From positions 558,001 to 622,000 of the forward strand of contig NZ_JTJC03000003.1 of assembly GCF_000817735.3 (NCBI RefSeq): a stretch of DNA of 64,000 bases. Reading direction: 5' to 3'. The notes under the pieces are model-generated. The model saw only the letters and a list, made by a program, of their open reading frames with translations, searched no databases and was not told the origin of the DNA. This document shows positions 8,819 through 17,756 of the stretch, in pieces. The stretch is from Scytonema millei VB511283. Lineage in GTDB: Bacteria; Cyanobacteriota; Cyanobacteriia; Cyanobacteriales; Chroococcidiopsidaceae. A program made the translations under genes and the position numbers. Position 1 is the stretch's first letter, and the number at the start of each line of letters is the position of its first letter.

Positions 8819-9220
8819 ATGACTAACTCAGGTATGAAGAAAGTTTTTATTTGTGGTTCGGCATTGCGCGGACAACCAGATCATCAAAATCTTCAGTCAG
8901 CAAAGTTTGTCAAAACAACAGCAACTCAACCCCGCTATCGCCTTCATGCTGCTGGTGACGGTTGGCATCCGGCGATTTATGAAGTAGCAGAAGGTGGAAT
9001 TTCTATTCCTGGGGAAGTCTATGAAATGACGAAAGAGCAGTTTGAATATTTGTCGGCAAATGAGCCACCGAATATGTATGCAAGCGATATTGTTCTAGAG
9101 GATGGAGAAGTCTTGACAGCATTTCTTTATCCGCAAGAATTAATTGAAAAATACAATTGGACTGATATTTCGCATCTTGGTGGGTGGGCTGCTTACAAGG
9201 CTAGTTTGACTGAAAGTTAA
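8819..9220 (+). CDS. Allophanate hydrolase C-terminal-like (gamma-glutamylcyclotransferase fold) protein
   Basis: A 133-residue protein resembling the C-terminal domain of allophanate hydrolase (AtzF), here without the amidase domain. Recognisable segments are VFICGSALRGQPDH, QPRYRLHAAGDGWHP and GISIPGEVYEMT, in the glutamylcyclotransferase-like fold. Allophanate hydrolase belongs to urea/cyanurate/ureide breakdown; stand-alone copies have no firmly established role. It is co-directional with the GntR gene and faces the hydantoin-racemase gene. The start is placed at 8819; an internal ATG at MKKVF (8834) is an alternative. Confidence 0.75.
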   Translation: MTNSGMKKVFICGSALRGQPDHQNLQSAKFVKTTATQPRYRLHAAGDGWHPAIYEVAEGGISIPGEVYEMTKEQFEYLSANEPPNMYASDIVLEDGEVLTAFLYPQELIEKYNWTDISHLGGWAAYKASLTES

Positions 9221-9238
9221 AATTAAATGCGATCGCTG

Positions 9239-9976
9239 TTACTGTTTGGGAGCAAAAGGGGCAAGCATACCAGTATAAGGCTTAGGAATGGGATATGCTA
9301 GATCGCCAACTTTGCTAGTCCTTAAACCCAAACTTACCAAAGCTTCTACAAATTTGACAGCAGCAGTAACACCATCAATGACGGGAATACCAATCTCGCC
9401 GCTGATTTCAGCAGATAAATCAGCCATACCACCACATCCTAAAACGATCGCCCCGCAGTCATCTTCAGCTAGGGCAGATTTACACTCTTGAATAATTGCC
9501 TTACGAGCTAGAGATCCTACAATTTCCAATTCCAACACGGGGAGATCGATCGCGCGAATATTACGACAAAAGCGACTCATACCGTAGTTTTCTGCTAATT
9601 GCTGAGCAATGACTCGCGTGCGTTTGAGGGTGGTAACGATGGAAAATCCAGTAGCCACAAAACTCGCAGCGTGCATCGCCGCTTCCGCAATCCCGAGGAC
9701 GGGACCCCTTGCCAGTTCGCGGGCAGCCAACAAGCCAGGATCGCCAAAACAAGCGATGACATAACCATCTACCCCCGTCGCTTCTCCTTGGTGAATTTCT
9801 TCAAGCAAGCCAACTACGCTGAGTGCTTCATCATAATGTCCTTCGATTGAAACTGGTCCCATAGTTGGGTTGCAAGCAATAATCTCAGTGTCAGGACTGG
9901 CGACGGCTTTTGCTGCTAACGCGATTTTTTGGGTCATGCTAGCTGTGGTATTAGGGTTGATGACTTTGATTTTCAT
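9239..9976 (-). CDS. Asp/Glu/hydantoin racemase family protein
   Basis: Cofactor-independent racemase family member of 245 residues. It has the N-terminal MKIKVINPNTT signature and two cysteine regions expected for two-base catalysis, VIACFGDPGL and IVLGCGGMADL. Hydantoin and allantoin racemases (HyuE/HpxA-type) share these features, so a hydantoin or allantoin substrate is likely but not proven. It converges on the allophanate-hydrolase-like gene with 18 bp between stops, and supports a ureide/hydantoin theme with the ABC importer and GntR regulator. Confidence 0.85.
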   Translation of the reverse strand: MKIKVINPNTTASMTQKIALAAKAVASPDTEIIACNPTMGPVSIEGHYDEALSVVGLLEEIHQGEATGVDGYVIACFGDPGLLAARELARGPVLGIAEAAMHAASFVATGFSIVTTLKRTRVIAQQLAENYGMSRFCRNIRAIDLPVLELEIVGSLARKAIIQECKSALAEDDCGAIVLGCGGMADLSAEISGEIGIPVIDGVTAAVKFVEALVSLGLRTSKVGDLAYPIPKPYTGMLAPFAPKQ

Positions 9977-10191
9977 GATTTTGCTGCATGGAAAGGGCGG
10001 GTTTCTGGAGATTTTTGTCCAATGTGCAACTTTCTCTCATTCTCCCTTTATCAGGAAGGGTTAGGGGGATCTTGTTTTAACCGAAAAGTATTGAGATAGG
10101 AAGTCAGAAGTTGTTGTTTTTTTTGCTTTCCATAGCAAATGTCATACTTGAGAGTTAAAGTGTTGTAGAAAAATTGCTATTCTTGCAGACT

Positions 10192-10809
10192 ATGCCCATC
10201 AATCCAAATAAGTTTGCTGAGAACACGGGCGAGCTAACGATGCAGTTAGAAGCAATGTGCCGTCGCTTAGAAAATTTGTATATTCGTGCAAAAGAACCAG
10301 CTTGGTCGCCAGCCGAGTTACTGGCAGAATCTTTTAGAGAACTCAGTTGTTCTCTAGAAGAGATTTATGTTGCTATTGAGGAGCTGCGGCAGCAAAATGA
10401 AGAATTGGCAGCAGCTAGATTTTTAGTCGAGCAGGAGCGCCAACGCTACCAAGATTTATTTGAATTGGCTCCAGATGGCTATTTTGTCACCAATGCTGCG
10501 GGAGTTATTCTCGAAGCTAACCGTGCTGCTGTTAGTCTACTGAATGCAGCGCCAGAATATTTAGTTGGCAAACCACTTGTCTTGTTTGTCGAACGAGGCG
10601 ATCGCTCATCCTTTCGTTCTCAACTCAATCGACTGTGCTATCAAATTGACCGACTGCAAAACTGGCAAGTCCGCATCCAACCCCACAATTGCGAACCCTA
10701 TGACGCACTCTTGACGGCAACTGTCGTGCGCGATCGCGAAGGAACGGCAAGTCATTTACGGATTTGCCTGCGACAGACCGACGAGCAGCAAGTGGAGATC
10801 GGCAGCTAA
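10192..10809 (+). CDS. Stand-alone PAS-domain protein
   Basis: Soluble sensor-like protein of about 205 residues. The N-terminal half is helical and probably coiled-coil (CSLEEIYVAIEELRQQNEEL, about 60-80). A PAS domain follows (about 92-200), with YQDLFELAPDGYFVTNAAG and EANRAAVSLLNA. No kinase, cyclase or DNA-binding output domain is attached, so it would act through a partner. The start is the ATG at 10192 (MPINPNKF) rather than an upstream TTG-type codon at 10174. No operon partner is evident. Confidence 0.75.
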   Translation: MPINPNKFAENTGELTMQLEAMCRRLENLYIRAKEPAWSPAELLAESFRELSCSLEEIYVAIEELRQQNEELAAARFLVEQERQRYQDLFELAPDGYFVTNAAGVILEANRAAVSLLNAAPEYLVGKPLVLFVERGDRSSFRSQLNRLCYQIDRLQNWQVRIQPHNCEPYDALLTATVVRDREGTASHLRICLRQTDEQQVEIGS

Positions 10810-10916
10810 ACCATCTATACCAACAGTTGCCAAAGTTTATGAATATCAGTGGTTTATAAAACTTTTTCGGAGCCGTCAATTCTTATAATTATTAAAGAAA
10901 CGCAATAAAAGCGGTG

Positions 10917-10970
10917 AGTCGTTAGCGGTTAGCGGTCACTGATAACTGATAACTGATAACTGATAACTGT
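10917..10970. repeat. STRR of TGATAAC heptamers upstream of ndhH
   Basis: Tandem ACTGATA heptamers ending about 25 bp before the ndhH start. The gap to ndhH holds CAAGGAGCGATCGC, whose AAGGAG could be the ribosome-binding site. Confidence 0.8.
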
Positions 10971-10996
10971 CTGCTCAAGGAGCGATCGCTAAACAT

Positions 10997-12181
10997 ATGG
11001 CAAGGATAGAAACCAGAACAGAACCCATGGTACTCAACATGGGACCACATCACCCCTCCATGCATGGCGTGATGCGGTTGATCGTGACTCTGGATGGCGA
11101 AGATGTGGTCGATTGCGAACCCGTCATCGGCTACCTGCACCGAGGAATGGAAAAAATCGCCGAAAACCGCACCAACATCATGTACGTTCCTTACGTGAGT
11201 CGGTGGGATTATGCGGCGGGGATGTTCAACGAGGCTGTTACTGTCAACGCCCCCGAAAAATTAGCCGATATTCCCGTTCCCAAACGCGCCAGCTACATCC
11301 GCGTCATCATGCTGGAACTGAACCGGATCGCCAACCACCTACTTTGGTTGGGACCGTTTATGGCTGATGTTGGCGCTCAAACTCCTTTCTTTTACATCTT
11401 CCGCGAACGCGAGATGATCTACGACCTCTGGGAAGCGGCTACAGGCTACCGGATGGTGAATAACAACTACTTCCGCATTGGTGGTGTAGCCGTCGATTTA
11501 CCTTACGGCTGGATCGATAAGTGTCTCGATTTTTGCGACTACTTCATGCTCAAAGTAGACGAATACGAGCGCCTGATCACCAACAACCCGATTTTCCGTC
11601 GTCGTGTCGAGGGTGTAGGCACGGTTACAAGAGAAGAAGCCATTAACTGGGGGCTTTCCGGTCCCATGCTGCGGGCAAGTGGCGTAAAGTGGGACTTGCG
11701 GAAAGTTGACCACTACGAATGCTACGACGACTTCGACTGGGATGTTCACTGGGAAACCGCCGGAGATTGCTTTGCGCGTTACTTAGTGCGAATTCGGGAA
11801 ATGCGCGAATCGGTGAAAATTCTGCGCCAAGCCATTGCCGGACTACCAGGTGGACCCTACGAAAACCTAGAAGCCAAGCGGATGCAAGCTGGTCCAAAAT
11901 CTGAATGGAGTGGTTTTGATTACCAATACATCAGTAAGAAGGTTGCCCCCACATTCAAGATTCCCAAAGGCGAACACTACGTCCGTGTCGAGAGTGGCAA
12001 AGGGGAATTAGGCATTTATATTATCGGCGATGATAATGTCTTCCCTTGGCGGTGGAAAATCCGCGCAGCTGATTTCAACAACGTGCAAATTCTGCCTCAC
12101 ATCCTCCGAGGCGTGAAGGTTGCTGATATCGTCACGATCCTGGGTAGTATTGACATCATCATGGGATCGGTAGACCGATAA
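10997..12181 (+). CDS. ndhH: NAD(P)H-quinone oxidoreductase subunit H
   Basis: 394-residue 49-kDa-type subunit of the NDH-1 complex on thylakoid membranes, homologous to bacterial NuoD and mitochondrial NDUFS2. The conserved N-terminal segment [15 protein letters not shown], the GYLHRGMEK motif and the C-terminal DIIMGSVDR are all present, and the length is normal. It forms part of the quinone-binding cavity. It is followed after about 115 bp by a MidA/NDUFAF7-type methyltransferase gene, a family whose mitochondrial member methylates this very subunit. ATG at 10997. Confidence 0.97.
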   Translation: MARIETRTEPMVLNMGPHHPSMHGVMRLIVTLDGEDVVDCEPVIGYLHRGMEKIAENRTNIMYVPYVSRWDYAAGMFNEAVTVNAPEKLADIPVPKRASYIRVIMLELNRIANHLLWLGPFMADVGAQTPFFYIFREREMIYDLWEAATGYRMVNNNYFRIGGVAVDLPYGWIDKCLDFCDYFMLKVDEYERLITNNPIFRRRVEGVGTVTREEAINWGLSGPMLRASGVKWDLRKVDHYECYDDFDWDVHWETAGDCFARYLVRIREMRESVKILRQAIAGLPGGPYENLEAKRMQAGPKSEWSGFDYQYISKKVAPTFKIPKGEHYVRVESGKGELGIYIIGDDNVFPWRWKIRAADFNNVQILPHILRGVKVADIVTILGSIDIIMGSVDR

Positions 12182-12195
12182 ATAAGTCGTAAGTC

Positions 12196-12258
12196 GTAGG
12201 GGCGGGTTTACCTAAAATATTTGTCAAAGTTAGAGCAAACTAGTGAACCCGCCCGTAC
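12196..12258. repeat. Family A palindromic element between ndhH and the MidA-like gene
   Basis: Ends GTAGGGGCGGGTTTA and AACCCGCCCGTAC in inverted orientation around an AT-rich centre. It fills most of the short gap and could act as a transcript hairpin. Confidence 0.8.
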
Positions 12259-12296
12259 AAAAGTCGTCAGTCAAAAATAATCAATACAAATGACAA

Positions 12297-13646
12297 ATGA
12301 CAGATGACTCCAGTTTAGAGTTGAAGGAGGCGATCGCGCGTCGAATCGCCTCAAGTTCTCAGCAGCGGATCGCTTTTGCTGAGTTTATGGACTTAGCACT
12401 ATATCACCCTACTTACGGCTATTACACGACTAAAGCCGTCCAAATGGGCAAGCAGGGTGATTTTTTTACGTCTACTCATCTGGGTGCTGATTTTGGCGAG
12501 TTGCTAGCAGAGCAGTTCGTTCAAATGTGGCAGATTTTAGGAAAACCTCAGCCCTTTACTTTGGTCGAAATGGGGGCAGGACAAGGTTTTCTGGCTTTAG
12601 ATTTAATTAATTACGTCGAGCAACATTATCCAGAGTTTTTCGCCGTACTAGACTACATCATAGTCGAGCAGTCTCCTGCTTTGCGAGAGTTACAGCAGCA
12701 GAAGATCCCCCCAACCCCCCTTGAGAAGGGGGGTAAGATTTCCTCTACAACCCTCCTTGAGCAAGGCGAGGCGATCCCCCCAACCCCCCTTGAGAAGGGG
12801 GGCAAGATTTCCTCTACAACCCCCTTTTTAAGGGGTTCTCCGCAGGCGGGGGGATCTATCCGCTGGTGCAGTCTAGAAGAAATCCCAGATAATTCGATCG
12901 CTGGCTGTTTCTTTTCCAATGAATTAGTAGACGCACTACCCGTACATCAAATTACGATCGAACGAGGTGTGCTGCGAGAGGTGTACGTTGGACAAGGAAG
13001 ACAAGGGGGACAAGGAAACAGCAATTCTAGTCACCAGCCACTAGCCACTAGCCACTCTCCTTTTACAGAAATTACAGATGAGATATCTACACCCAGACTG
13101 CAAGAATATTTCGACTTGGTTGGCATCAATATAACTTCTTCTACCTATCCAGATGGATATCGCAGCGAGGTAAATTTGGCTGCTTTAGACTGGTTGCAAG
13201 CAGTAGCTCAGAAGTTGCGACGCGGATATGTATTGACAATTGATTATGGCTATCCTGCCAATCGATACTACAATCCAGTGCGATCGCAAGGGACGTTACA
13301 GTGTTACTATCAACACCACCATCACAACGATCCGTATATCAATATCGGACAACAAGATATCACCGCTCACGTTGATTTTACAGCTCTACAGCGATGGGGC
13401 GATCGCTGCGATCTCCGAACCATAGGGTTCACCCAACAAGGATTATTTTTGATGGCGTTAGGATTGGGCGATCGCCTTGCAGCACTATCTCAAACCACAA
13501 GCCAATCGCTACAGCAAGTCCTATGGCGGCGTGATGCCCTACATCAACTGCTCGATCCTATGGGTTTAGGCGGATTTGGTGTTTTGATTCAAAGCCGGGG
13601 ACTCACTGAGGTAGAAGTAGCACAGCCCTTGATGGGGTTAAAGTAG
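12297..13646 (+). CDS. SAM-dependent methyltransferase, MidA/NDUFAF7 family, with repeat-derived insertions
   Basis: 449-residue member of the DUF185 (MidA/NDUFAF7) methyltransferase family. Core motifs are FMDLALYHPTYGYYTT, the SAM-binding TLVEMGAGQGFLALDL, FFSNELVDALPVH and the late GYVLTIDYGYPANRYY and DITAHVDFTALQ. Family members are usually near 390-400 residues. The excess is two stretches that look like translated repeats: about residues 138-185 (two copies of IPPTPLEKGGKISSTT from a CCCCCCAACCCCC element) and about 234-255 (Gly/Gln-rich, then SHQPLATSHSPF from a CCACTAG heptamer run). The frame is intact throughout. Position next to ndhH suggests NdhH as substrate (inference). Confidence 0.88.
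   Translation: MTDDSSLELKEAIARRIASSSQQRIAFAEFMDLALYHPTYGYYTTKAVQMGKQGDFFTSTHLGADFGELLAEQFVQMWQILGKPQPFTLVEMGAGQGFLALDLINYVEQHYPEFFAVLDYIIVEQSPALRELQQQKIPPTPLEKGGKISSTTLLEQGEAIPPTPLEKGGKISSTTPFLRGSPQAGGSIRWCSLEEIPDNSIAGCFFSNELVDALPVHQITIERGVLREVYVGQGRQGGQGNSNSSHQPLATSHSPFTEITDEISTPRLQEYFDLVGINITSSTYPDGYRSEVNLAALDWLQAVAQKLRRGYVLTIDYGYPANRYYNPVRSQGTLQCYYQHHHHNDPYINIGQQDITAHVDFTALQRWGDRCDLRTIGFTQQGLFLMALGLGDRLAALSQTTSQSLQQVLWRRDALHQLLDPMGLGGFGVLIQSRGLTEVEVAQPLMGLK
12703..12855. repeat. CCCCCCAACCCCC palindromic repeats (family B) inside the MidA-like gene
   Basis: Two near-identical copies of ATCCCCCCAACCCCCCTTGA followed by GAAGGGGGG, plus a third partial copy ending in a GGGGTTCTCC segment, read in frame within the methyltransferase gene. 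A related element is at 34482-34545. Confidence 0.85.
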
Positions 13647-13670
13647 AGACGCTACATGTAACGTCTCTAC
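13643..13670. terminator. Hairpin at the end of the MidA-like gene
   Basis: GTAGAGACG...ACGTCTCTAC forms a stem of about 10 bp whose left arm includes the methyltransferase stop codon (13644-13646). There is no U tract, so it could equally be a small palindromic repeat. Confidence 0.45.
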
Positions 13671-13769
13671 AACGTGAAATCTTAAATCAATAGCTCTTAC
13701 AATGGTGAGAATTCATTTTTCACTCACAATGATTAGAGTAGTAGAGTAAGGCTATCAAACAGCAAAATC

Positions 13770-13865
13770 ATGAACGCCCACGATCTATTAACGCTAGTGA
13801 TGCTTTTAACTCCTGGGATTTTGCTTTCAGTCATAATTCTGGTTACATTTGCTGCTGGAGGCTGA
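13770..13865 (+). CDS. Putative 31-residue single-span membrane miniprotein
   Basis: A short ORF starting MNAHDLLTLVMLL and ending VTFAAGG, almost wholly one hydrophobic helix. That is the architecture of small photosynthetic or NDH-1 subunits (PetL/PetN/PsaM/NdhP type), though I cannot match it to a named one. It lies about 120 bp after the MidA-like gene on the same strand, downstream of ndhH. A heptamer repeat begins right after its stop. No strong Shine-Dalgarno sequence is evident, so it may be spurious. Confidence 0.5.
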   Translation: MNAHDLLTLVMLLTPGILLSVIILVTFAAGG

Positions 13866-13941
13866 ATCAGTTATCAGTTATCAGTGGCTAGTGGCTGGTG
13901 ACTGGTGACTAGAATTGCTCCCTCAGCTGGGCGACTCTCCC

Positions 13942-14541
13942 TCAGCTCTCTTCCCCCGATTCCCGTACGGGCGCGTTTAATTGCAGATCTTCTAGTTGTT
14001 CGCAGGAATTTTTCATGAAACCCGCCCCTACGACTCCCGACTCCCGATATGGTATTAAGACTGCACCCCCTCTAACATAGAGTGGATGACGTGGCTGTCC
14101 TTGTAGGGTGACTCCTAGACAATACAAGACTCGACCCTGACTCAAGAGACCTAGTACGGATTTATCTCTTTGTTGCCAACTACCATAGTTACCCCAAGCA
14201 ATGACAATTTTCTCGACACTTTGCTGCATTCGCATTAAATAAGAGTCATTCTCGCAGCCAACCGGATCGAAGACTCTTCGCAACACTAACCAATCGGTGG
14301 CGCGGTAAGCAAATAAATTGCCTACTTCTATGCCTCCGTATCCCCAGTTACGAGCAAAATTGATACAGCGACGAATCGTAGGATCGTCTTTGGTTGCATC
14401 TGCCGTACTGGGGTTGAGCATAATAAAGCCAATGCATGGTAGATCGGTTTCCCAAACCCTAGTTAGGGAATAACGATACAATCCATCGGGTGCGATCGCA
14501 GCACTCATCTTCATACGGCAAGAAGTCGGGGAAGAAGTCAC
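13942..14541 (-). CDS. DUF1643 family protein with repeat-derived C terminus
   Basis: 199-residue protein of unknown function, recognised as DUF1643 from FIMLNPSTADATKDDPTIRR, NWGYGGIEVGNLFAYRAT and IVIAWGNYG. The domain runs from about 12 to 165. The last 30 or so residues, after VLIPYRESG, are encoded by a family A palindromic element (13965-14031), so the original C terminus has probably been replaced. It converges on the miniprotein ORF. The start is uncertain: MSAAIAPDGLYRYSL about 12 codons in is an alternative. Confidence 0.75.
   Translation of the reverse strand: MTSSPTSCRMKMSAAIAPDGLYRYSLTRVWETDLPCIGFIMLNPSTADATKDDPTIRRCINFARNWGYGGIEVGNLFAYRATDWLVLRRVFDPVGCENDSYLMRMQQSVEKIVIAWGNYGSWQQRDKSVLGLLSQGRVLYCLGVTLQGQPRHPLYVRGGAVLIPYRESGVVGAGFMKNSCEQLEDLQLNAPVRESGEES
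13965..14031. repeat. Family A palindromic element forming the 3' end of the DUF1643 gene
   Basis: Ends GTACGGGCGCGTTTA and AAACCCGCCCCTAC; transcribed and translated as the tail of the DUF1643 protein. Confidence 0.8.
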
Positions 14542-14744
14542 AAGTCACAATTAATGAACCACTGACAACTGATAACTGTTCGCAAAGAACTGTAACGACT
14601 ACTGGTTCAAGTACAATGAAAAGCAGCTTTGCCACATCAGGATGACATCTTTACAACAGCACAACAGCTAAAAGTTCGCTTTTTTGACTTTTAACTTTTC
14701 ACTTTTGACTTTTCACTGTTGACTTACTGAGTAGAGGAATAAGG

Positions 14745-15770
14745 ATGAAAGTTGCTGTATTTAGCACCAAATCCTACGATCGCACCTTTTTAGAAACTGC
14801 AAATGCCGAATACAAACACGAACTGGTATTTTTTGAACCTCGTCTGACCTGCGAAACGAGCATTTTAGCAAAAGGCTATCCAGTAGTTTGCGTCTTTGTC
14901 AACGACCAATTAGATCGTAAAACCTTGACTTGTCTAGCCGATCGCGGTACGAAGTTAATTGCTTTGCGTGCTGCCGGATATAACAACATAGATATCATCG
15001 CTGCTACTGAATTAGGTTTACCAGTCGTGCGCGTGCCAGCCTACTCACCCTATGCAGTAGCAGAATATACTCTAGGGATGATTCTTGCCCTGAATCGTAA
15101 AATTTACCGCACTCATTATCGCGTGCGCGAGGGGAATTTTTCGCTGGAAGGTTTGATGGGTTTTGACTTACACGGCAAGACAGCGGGGATCGTTGGTACT
15201 GGTAAGATTGGGGCGATCGTCGCGCAAATTCTTCATGCTTGCGGCTGTCATGTGCTAGCGTATGACAAATATCAAAACCCTGACTGTCAAGCTTTAGGCG
15301 TGCAGTATGTCTCGCTTCAGGAATTATTTGCCCGTACTGACATTATCAGCCTTCACTGTCCGCTCACACCAGAGACATACCATTTAGTTAATTCTGAAGC
15401 GATCGCCTTGATGAAAACAGGTGTAATGCTGATTAATACCAGTCGTGGAGCGTTGATCGATGCAAAAGCAGCTATTAAAGGCTTAAAATCCGGTAAAATT
15501 GGATATCTTGGTTTAGATGTCTACGAGCAAGAAGGAGATATTTTTTTTGAAGATCTCTCAAACACCATCGTGCAAGATGACGTGTTACAGAGGTTGCTGA
15601 CGTTTCCCAACGTCCTGATTACTGGTCATCAAGCCTTCTTTACCAAAGATGCACTGACTAGTATTGCCCAGACTACGCTTGCTAATATTAGCGATTTTGA
15701 AACCGGAAAACCTTGTCCTAATCAAATTAAAGTAGAGTCTCCTCAAGCGGTTGCTAGCAATGTCAAGTAG
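14745..15770 (+). CDS. D-lactate dehydrogenase-type 2-hydroxyacid dehydrogenase
   Basis: 341-residue cytosolic NAD-dependent D-2-hydroxyacid dehydrogenase, closest in look to fermentative D-lactate dehydrogenase (LdhA): [12 protein letters not shown] start, [10 protein letters not shown], the NAD-binding GIVGTGKIG (about 148-156), [24 protein letters not shown] and the catalytic-His segment TGHQAFFT. It would reduce pyruvate to D-lactate under dark or fermentative conditions. Normal length. It lies downstream of a TTTTGACTTT heptamer run and stands alone on this strand. Confidence 0.9.
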   Translation: MKVAVFSTKSYDRTFLETANAEYKHELVFFEPRLTCETSILAKGYPVVCVFVNDQLDRKTLTCLADRGTKLIALRAAGYNNIDIIAATELGLPVVRVPAYSPYAVAEYTLGMILALNRKIYRTHYRVREGNFSLEGLMGFDLHGKTAGIVGTGKIGAIVAQILHACGCHVLAYDKYQNPDCQALGVQYVSLQELFARTDIISLHCPLTPETYHLVNSEAIALMKTGVMLINTSRGALIDAKAAIKGLKSGKIGYLGLDVYEQEGDIFFEDLSNTIVQDDVLQRLLTFPNVLITGHQAFFTKDALTSIAQTTLANISDFETGKPCPNQIKVESPQAVASNVK

Positions 15771-15990
15771 CTTAATTTACAACTTATGACAGTCTGAGTG
15801 CTGACGAACTCGATCTGATTTATCTATCTTGAAGTCGATCGAGTCGTCCGTGGAAGTTAAGTATATTTGAACAATAACCAAGAACTTGTTTTGAATTTTT
15901 GATTCTCAAACTAATCAGTTCAGTAGTATATGCAGACAGTTGCTAAATCAGCGATATTAAAGTAGTCATCATCAAAAACAAGGTAAAACT

Positions 15991-16416
15991 ATGGAATCTC
16001 AGATACAGCAACAAGAATACACCACCACGCCTGAAGGAATGCCAGCTAGCGAACCCGCAGGCACTTTGGCGCTTCCTCCCGCTCCTCAGTCGAACGCGCA
16101 ATTGAAAAAACTAGGCGCTCAAGTCAGAGCCTTTCTGGACGAACTACCAGAATACATTGCCAAGTTTTATAACGAAAACCAAAAGCCAATTACTGTTGTC
16201 CTCTTGATTGTGGCAACAATTGTCACTGTCAAAGTCGTTTTGGCAATCTTAGATGCTCTCAATGATATTCCTCTGCTTGCACCAACTTTTGAATTAATCG
16301 GGATCGGTTATTCTGCTTGGTTTGTCTATCGTTACCTACTCAAAGTAGAGACACGGGAAGAATTGGGGCAAGAAATTCAAGCTATTACCAGTCAAGTCGT
16401 CGGTAGTAAAAAATAG
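15991..16416 (+). CDS. CAAD-domain (CURT1-like) thylakoid protein
   Basis: 141-residue small membrane protein of the CAAD/CURT1 type. It has a polar, Pro-rich N terminus (1-40), an amphipathic helix (AQVRAFLDELPEYIAKFY), two transmembrane helices (about 66-88 and 97-115) and a C-terminal amphipathic helix (TREELGQEIQAITSQVV). Proteins of this family bend thylakoid membranes; the cyanobacterial member CurT shapes biogenic membranes. Monocistronic, with a terminator-like hairpin downstream at 16458-16506. Confidence 0.85.
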   Translation: MESQIQQQEYTTTPEGMPASEPAGTLALPPAPQSNAQLKKLGAQVRAFLDELPEYIAKFYNENQKPITVVLLIVATIVTVKVVLAILDALNDIPLLAPTFELIGIGYSAWFVYRYLLKVETREELGQEIQAITSQVVGSKK

Positions 16417-16457
16417 CCCGCCGCAGTAGCGGAGAGCTGAATAAAAACACAAACAAA

Positions 16458-16506
16458 TAAAAGCGATCGCCCAAATCAACAAATATATCTTGGCGCGATC
16501 GCTTTT
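16458..16506. terminator. Bidirectional terminator built from HIP1 sequences
   Basis: TAAAAGCGATCGCC and GGCGCGATCGCTTTTT form an inverted repeat ending in T runs on both strands, between the convergent CAAD and SLH genes. The stems are HIP1 octamers. Confidence 0.75.
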
Positions 16507-16545
16507 TCAGTTATCAGTTATCAGTTATCAATACTCACTTCCCAT

Positions 16546-17538
16546 TCATTGCGGTTGAACTCCAGCGATGTAAGGAGATTGAATCGGGTCGAGCCGTCCT
16601 GCTTTTACCAAAGCTTGGTAAACGATGGCTGCTACATCAGCACGGGTAGCGTTGCTATTAGGATTGAGCTGTTTTGCATCGGGATAATTTACAACTAACC
16701 CAGATGTGGTCGCTGCGGCAATTTTCTCTCTGGCATAGTTAGGAATTTGGTCTGCATCCACGTACAATTCCTTCAGCACTTGCTCTGGTATGGCTGGTGG
16801 TGCGAGGTTTAAGCCACTAGCGAGAGACACTAAAACTTGAGCTTTAGGAATTTCTTGCTGGGGTTGAAATGTATTATCAGGATATCCCCGTAAAAACCCA
16901 GTTTGAATGGCACGATTAATCGCTGGAACTCCCCAGAAAGTATCCGGCACATCTATATATTTAGTTTGGTTATCGACACCAGGCAATTGATTGAAGGCTT
17001 CCTGCAAAATCGCAGCATACTCAGCTCTTGTTACCGGATCGGTGGGTTTGAAATAGCCGCCAGGGAAACCGTTGACGATGCCGCGCTCGGCAAGAGCAGT
17101 AATAAATGGATATGCCCAATAATCAGCAGGCACATCTTGAAACTTAACTTGTGGCGCTGGAGATGGTTCTGGAGATGCTGGAGTGGTTGGTCTGGTGGGA
17201 ACAGGGACGATCGCCGGAAATGGAGCTACGGGCTGTCTGCGGGGCGTGACAGGCGTTTCTGGAGCGATCGCTTCTGGGGCAGGACTGGGGATCGGCGCTA
17301 GTTCCGCTCTAGGTTCGGGACTAGCTTGCGGTTGGGGAGACACAGCCACAGGCGATCGCGCTTCTGGGGCAGTCACCAACGGTAAGATATTGGGAATCTG
17401 AAAACCTCGCCCCGAACGAGATAGCGACCAAAATAGTATTCCGCCGAGCGCAGCCAAAGCCAGCACGACTGCAAGAAATTCATCAAATCCTAAAGGAGTT
17501 CTGGAAGACCGAGGATCGGGAGGTGGGGAATTAGTCAT
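16546..17538 (-). CDS. S-layer homology (SLH) domain protein
   Basis: 330-residue envelope protein. It has one N-terminal transmembrane helix (about 20-40), a Pro/Ala-rich spacer (about 55-130), and three SLH repeats starting at FQDVPADYWAYPFITALAER (about 134), YIDVPDTFWGVPAINRAIQ (about 190) and LYVDADQIPNYAREKIAAA (about 250). SLH domains bind cell-wall polymers, so it likely ties the inner membrane to peptidoglycan. The second and third repeats have the GYPDNTFQP / NYPDAKQLNP signature. No partner gene is adjacent. Confidence 0.9.
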   Translation of the reverse strand: MTNSPPPDPRSSRTPLGFDEFLAVVLALAALGGILFWSLSRSGRGFQIPNILPLVTAPEARSPVAVSPQPQASPEPRAELAPIPSPAPEAIAPETPVTPRRQPVAPFPAIVPVPTRPTTPASPEPSPAPQVKFQDVPADYWAYPFITALAERGIVNGFPGGYFKPTDPVTRAEYAAILQEAFNQLPGVDNQTKYIDVPDTFWGVPAINRAIQTGFLRGYPDNTFQPQQEIPKAQVLVSLASGLNLAPPAIPEQVLKELYVDADQIPNYAREKIAAATTSGLVVNYPDAKQLNPNSNATRADVAAIVYQALVKAGRLDPIQSPYIAGVQPQ

Positions 17539-17633
17539 GCATTTTCGCCCATCGAATCAGGATTTCGTGTCTAAGACAATCTACTTGTACTAATTCGCTC
17601 AATCTACTACCTTAAGGCTAATTTTTTCAATTG

Positions 17634-17756
17634 GTTGTCATTTGTCATTTGTCATTGGTTGACGGTTGACGGTTGACGGTTGACAGTAATTATTCTTCCT
17701 TGTCCGCCTTGTACCTCACTCCTCACTCCTCACTCCTCACTCCTCACTCCTCTCCA
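17634..17756. repeat. Composite STRR (TTGTCAT, TTGACGG, CTCACTC heptamers)
   Basis: Three heptamer runs downstream of homoserine dehydrogenase. The CTCACTC run overlaps the last codons and stop of that gene (stop 17744-17746). Confidence 0.9.
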
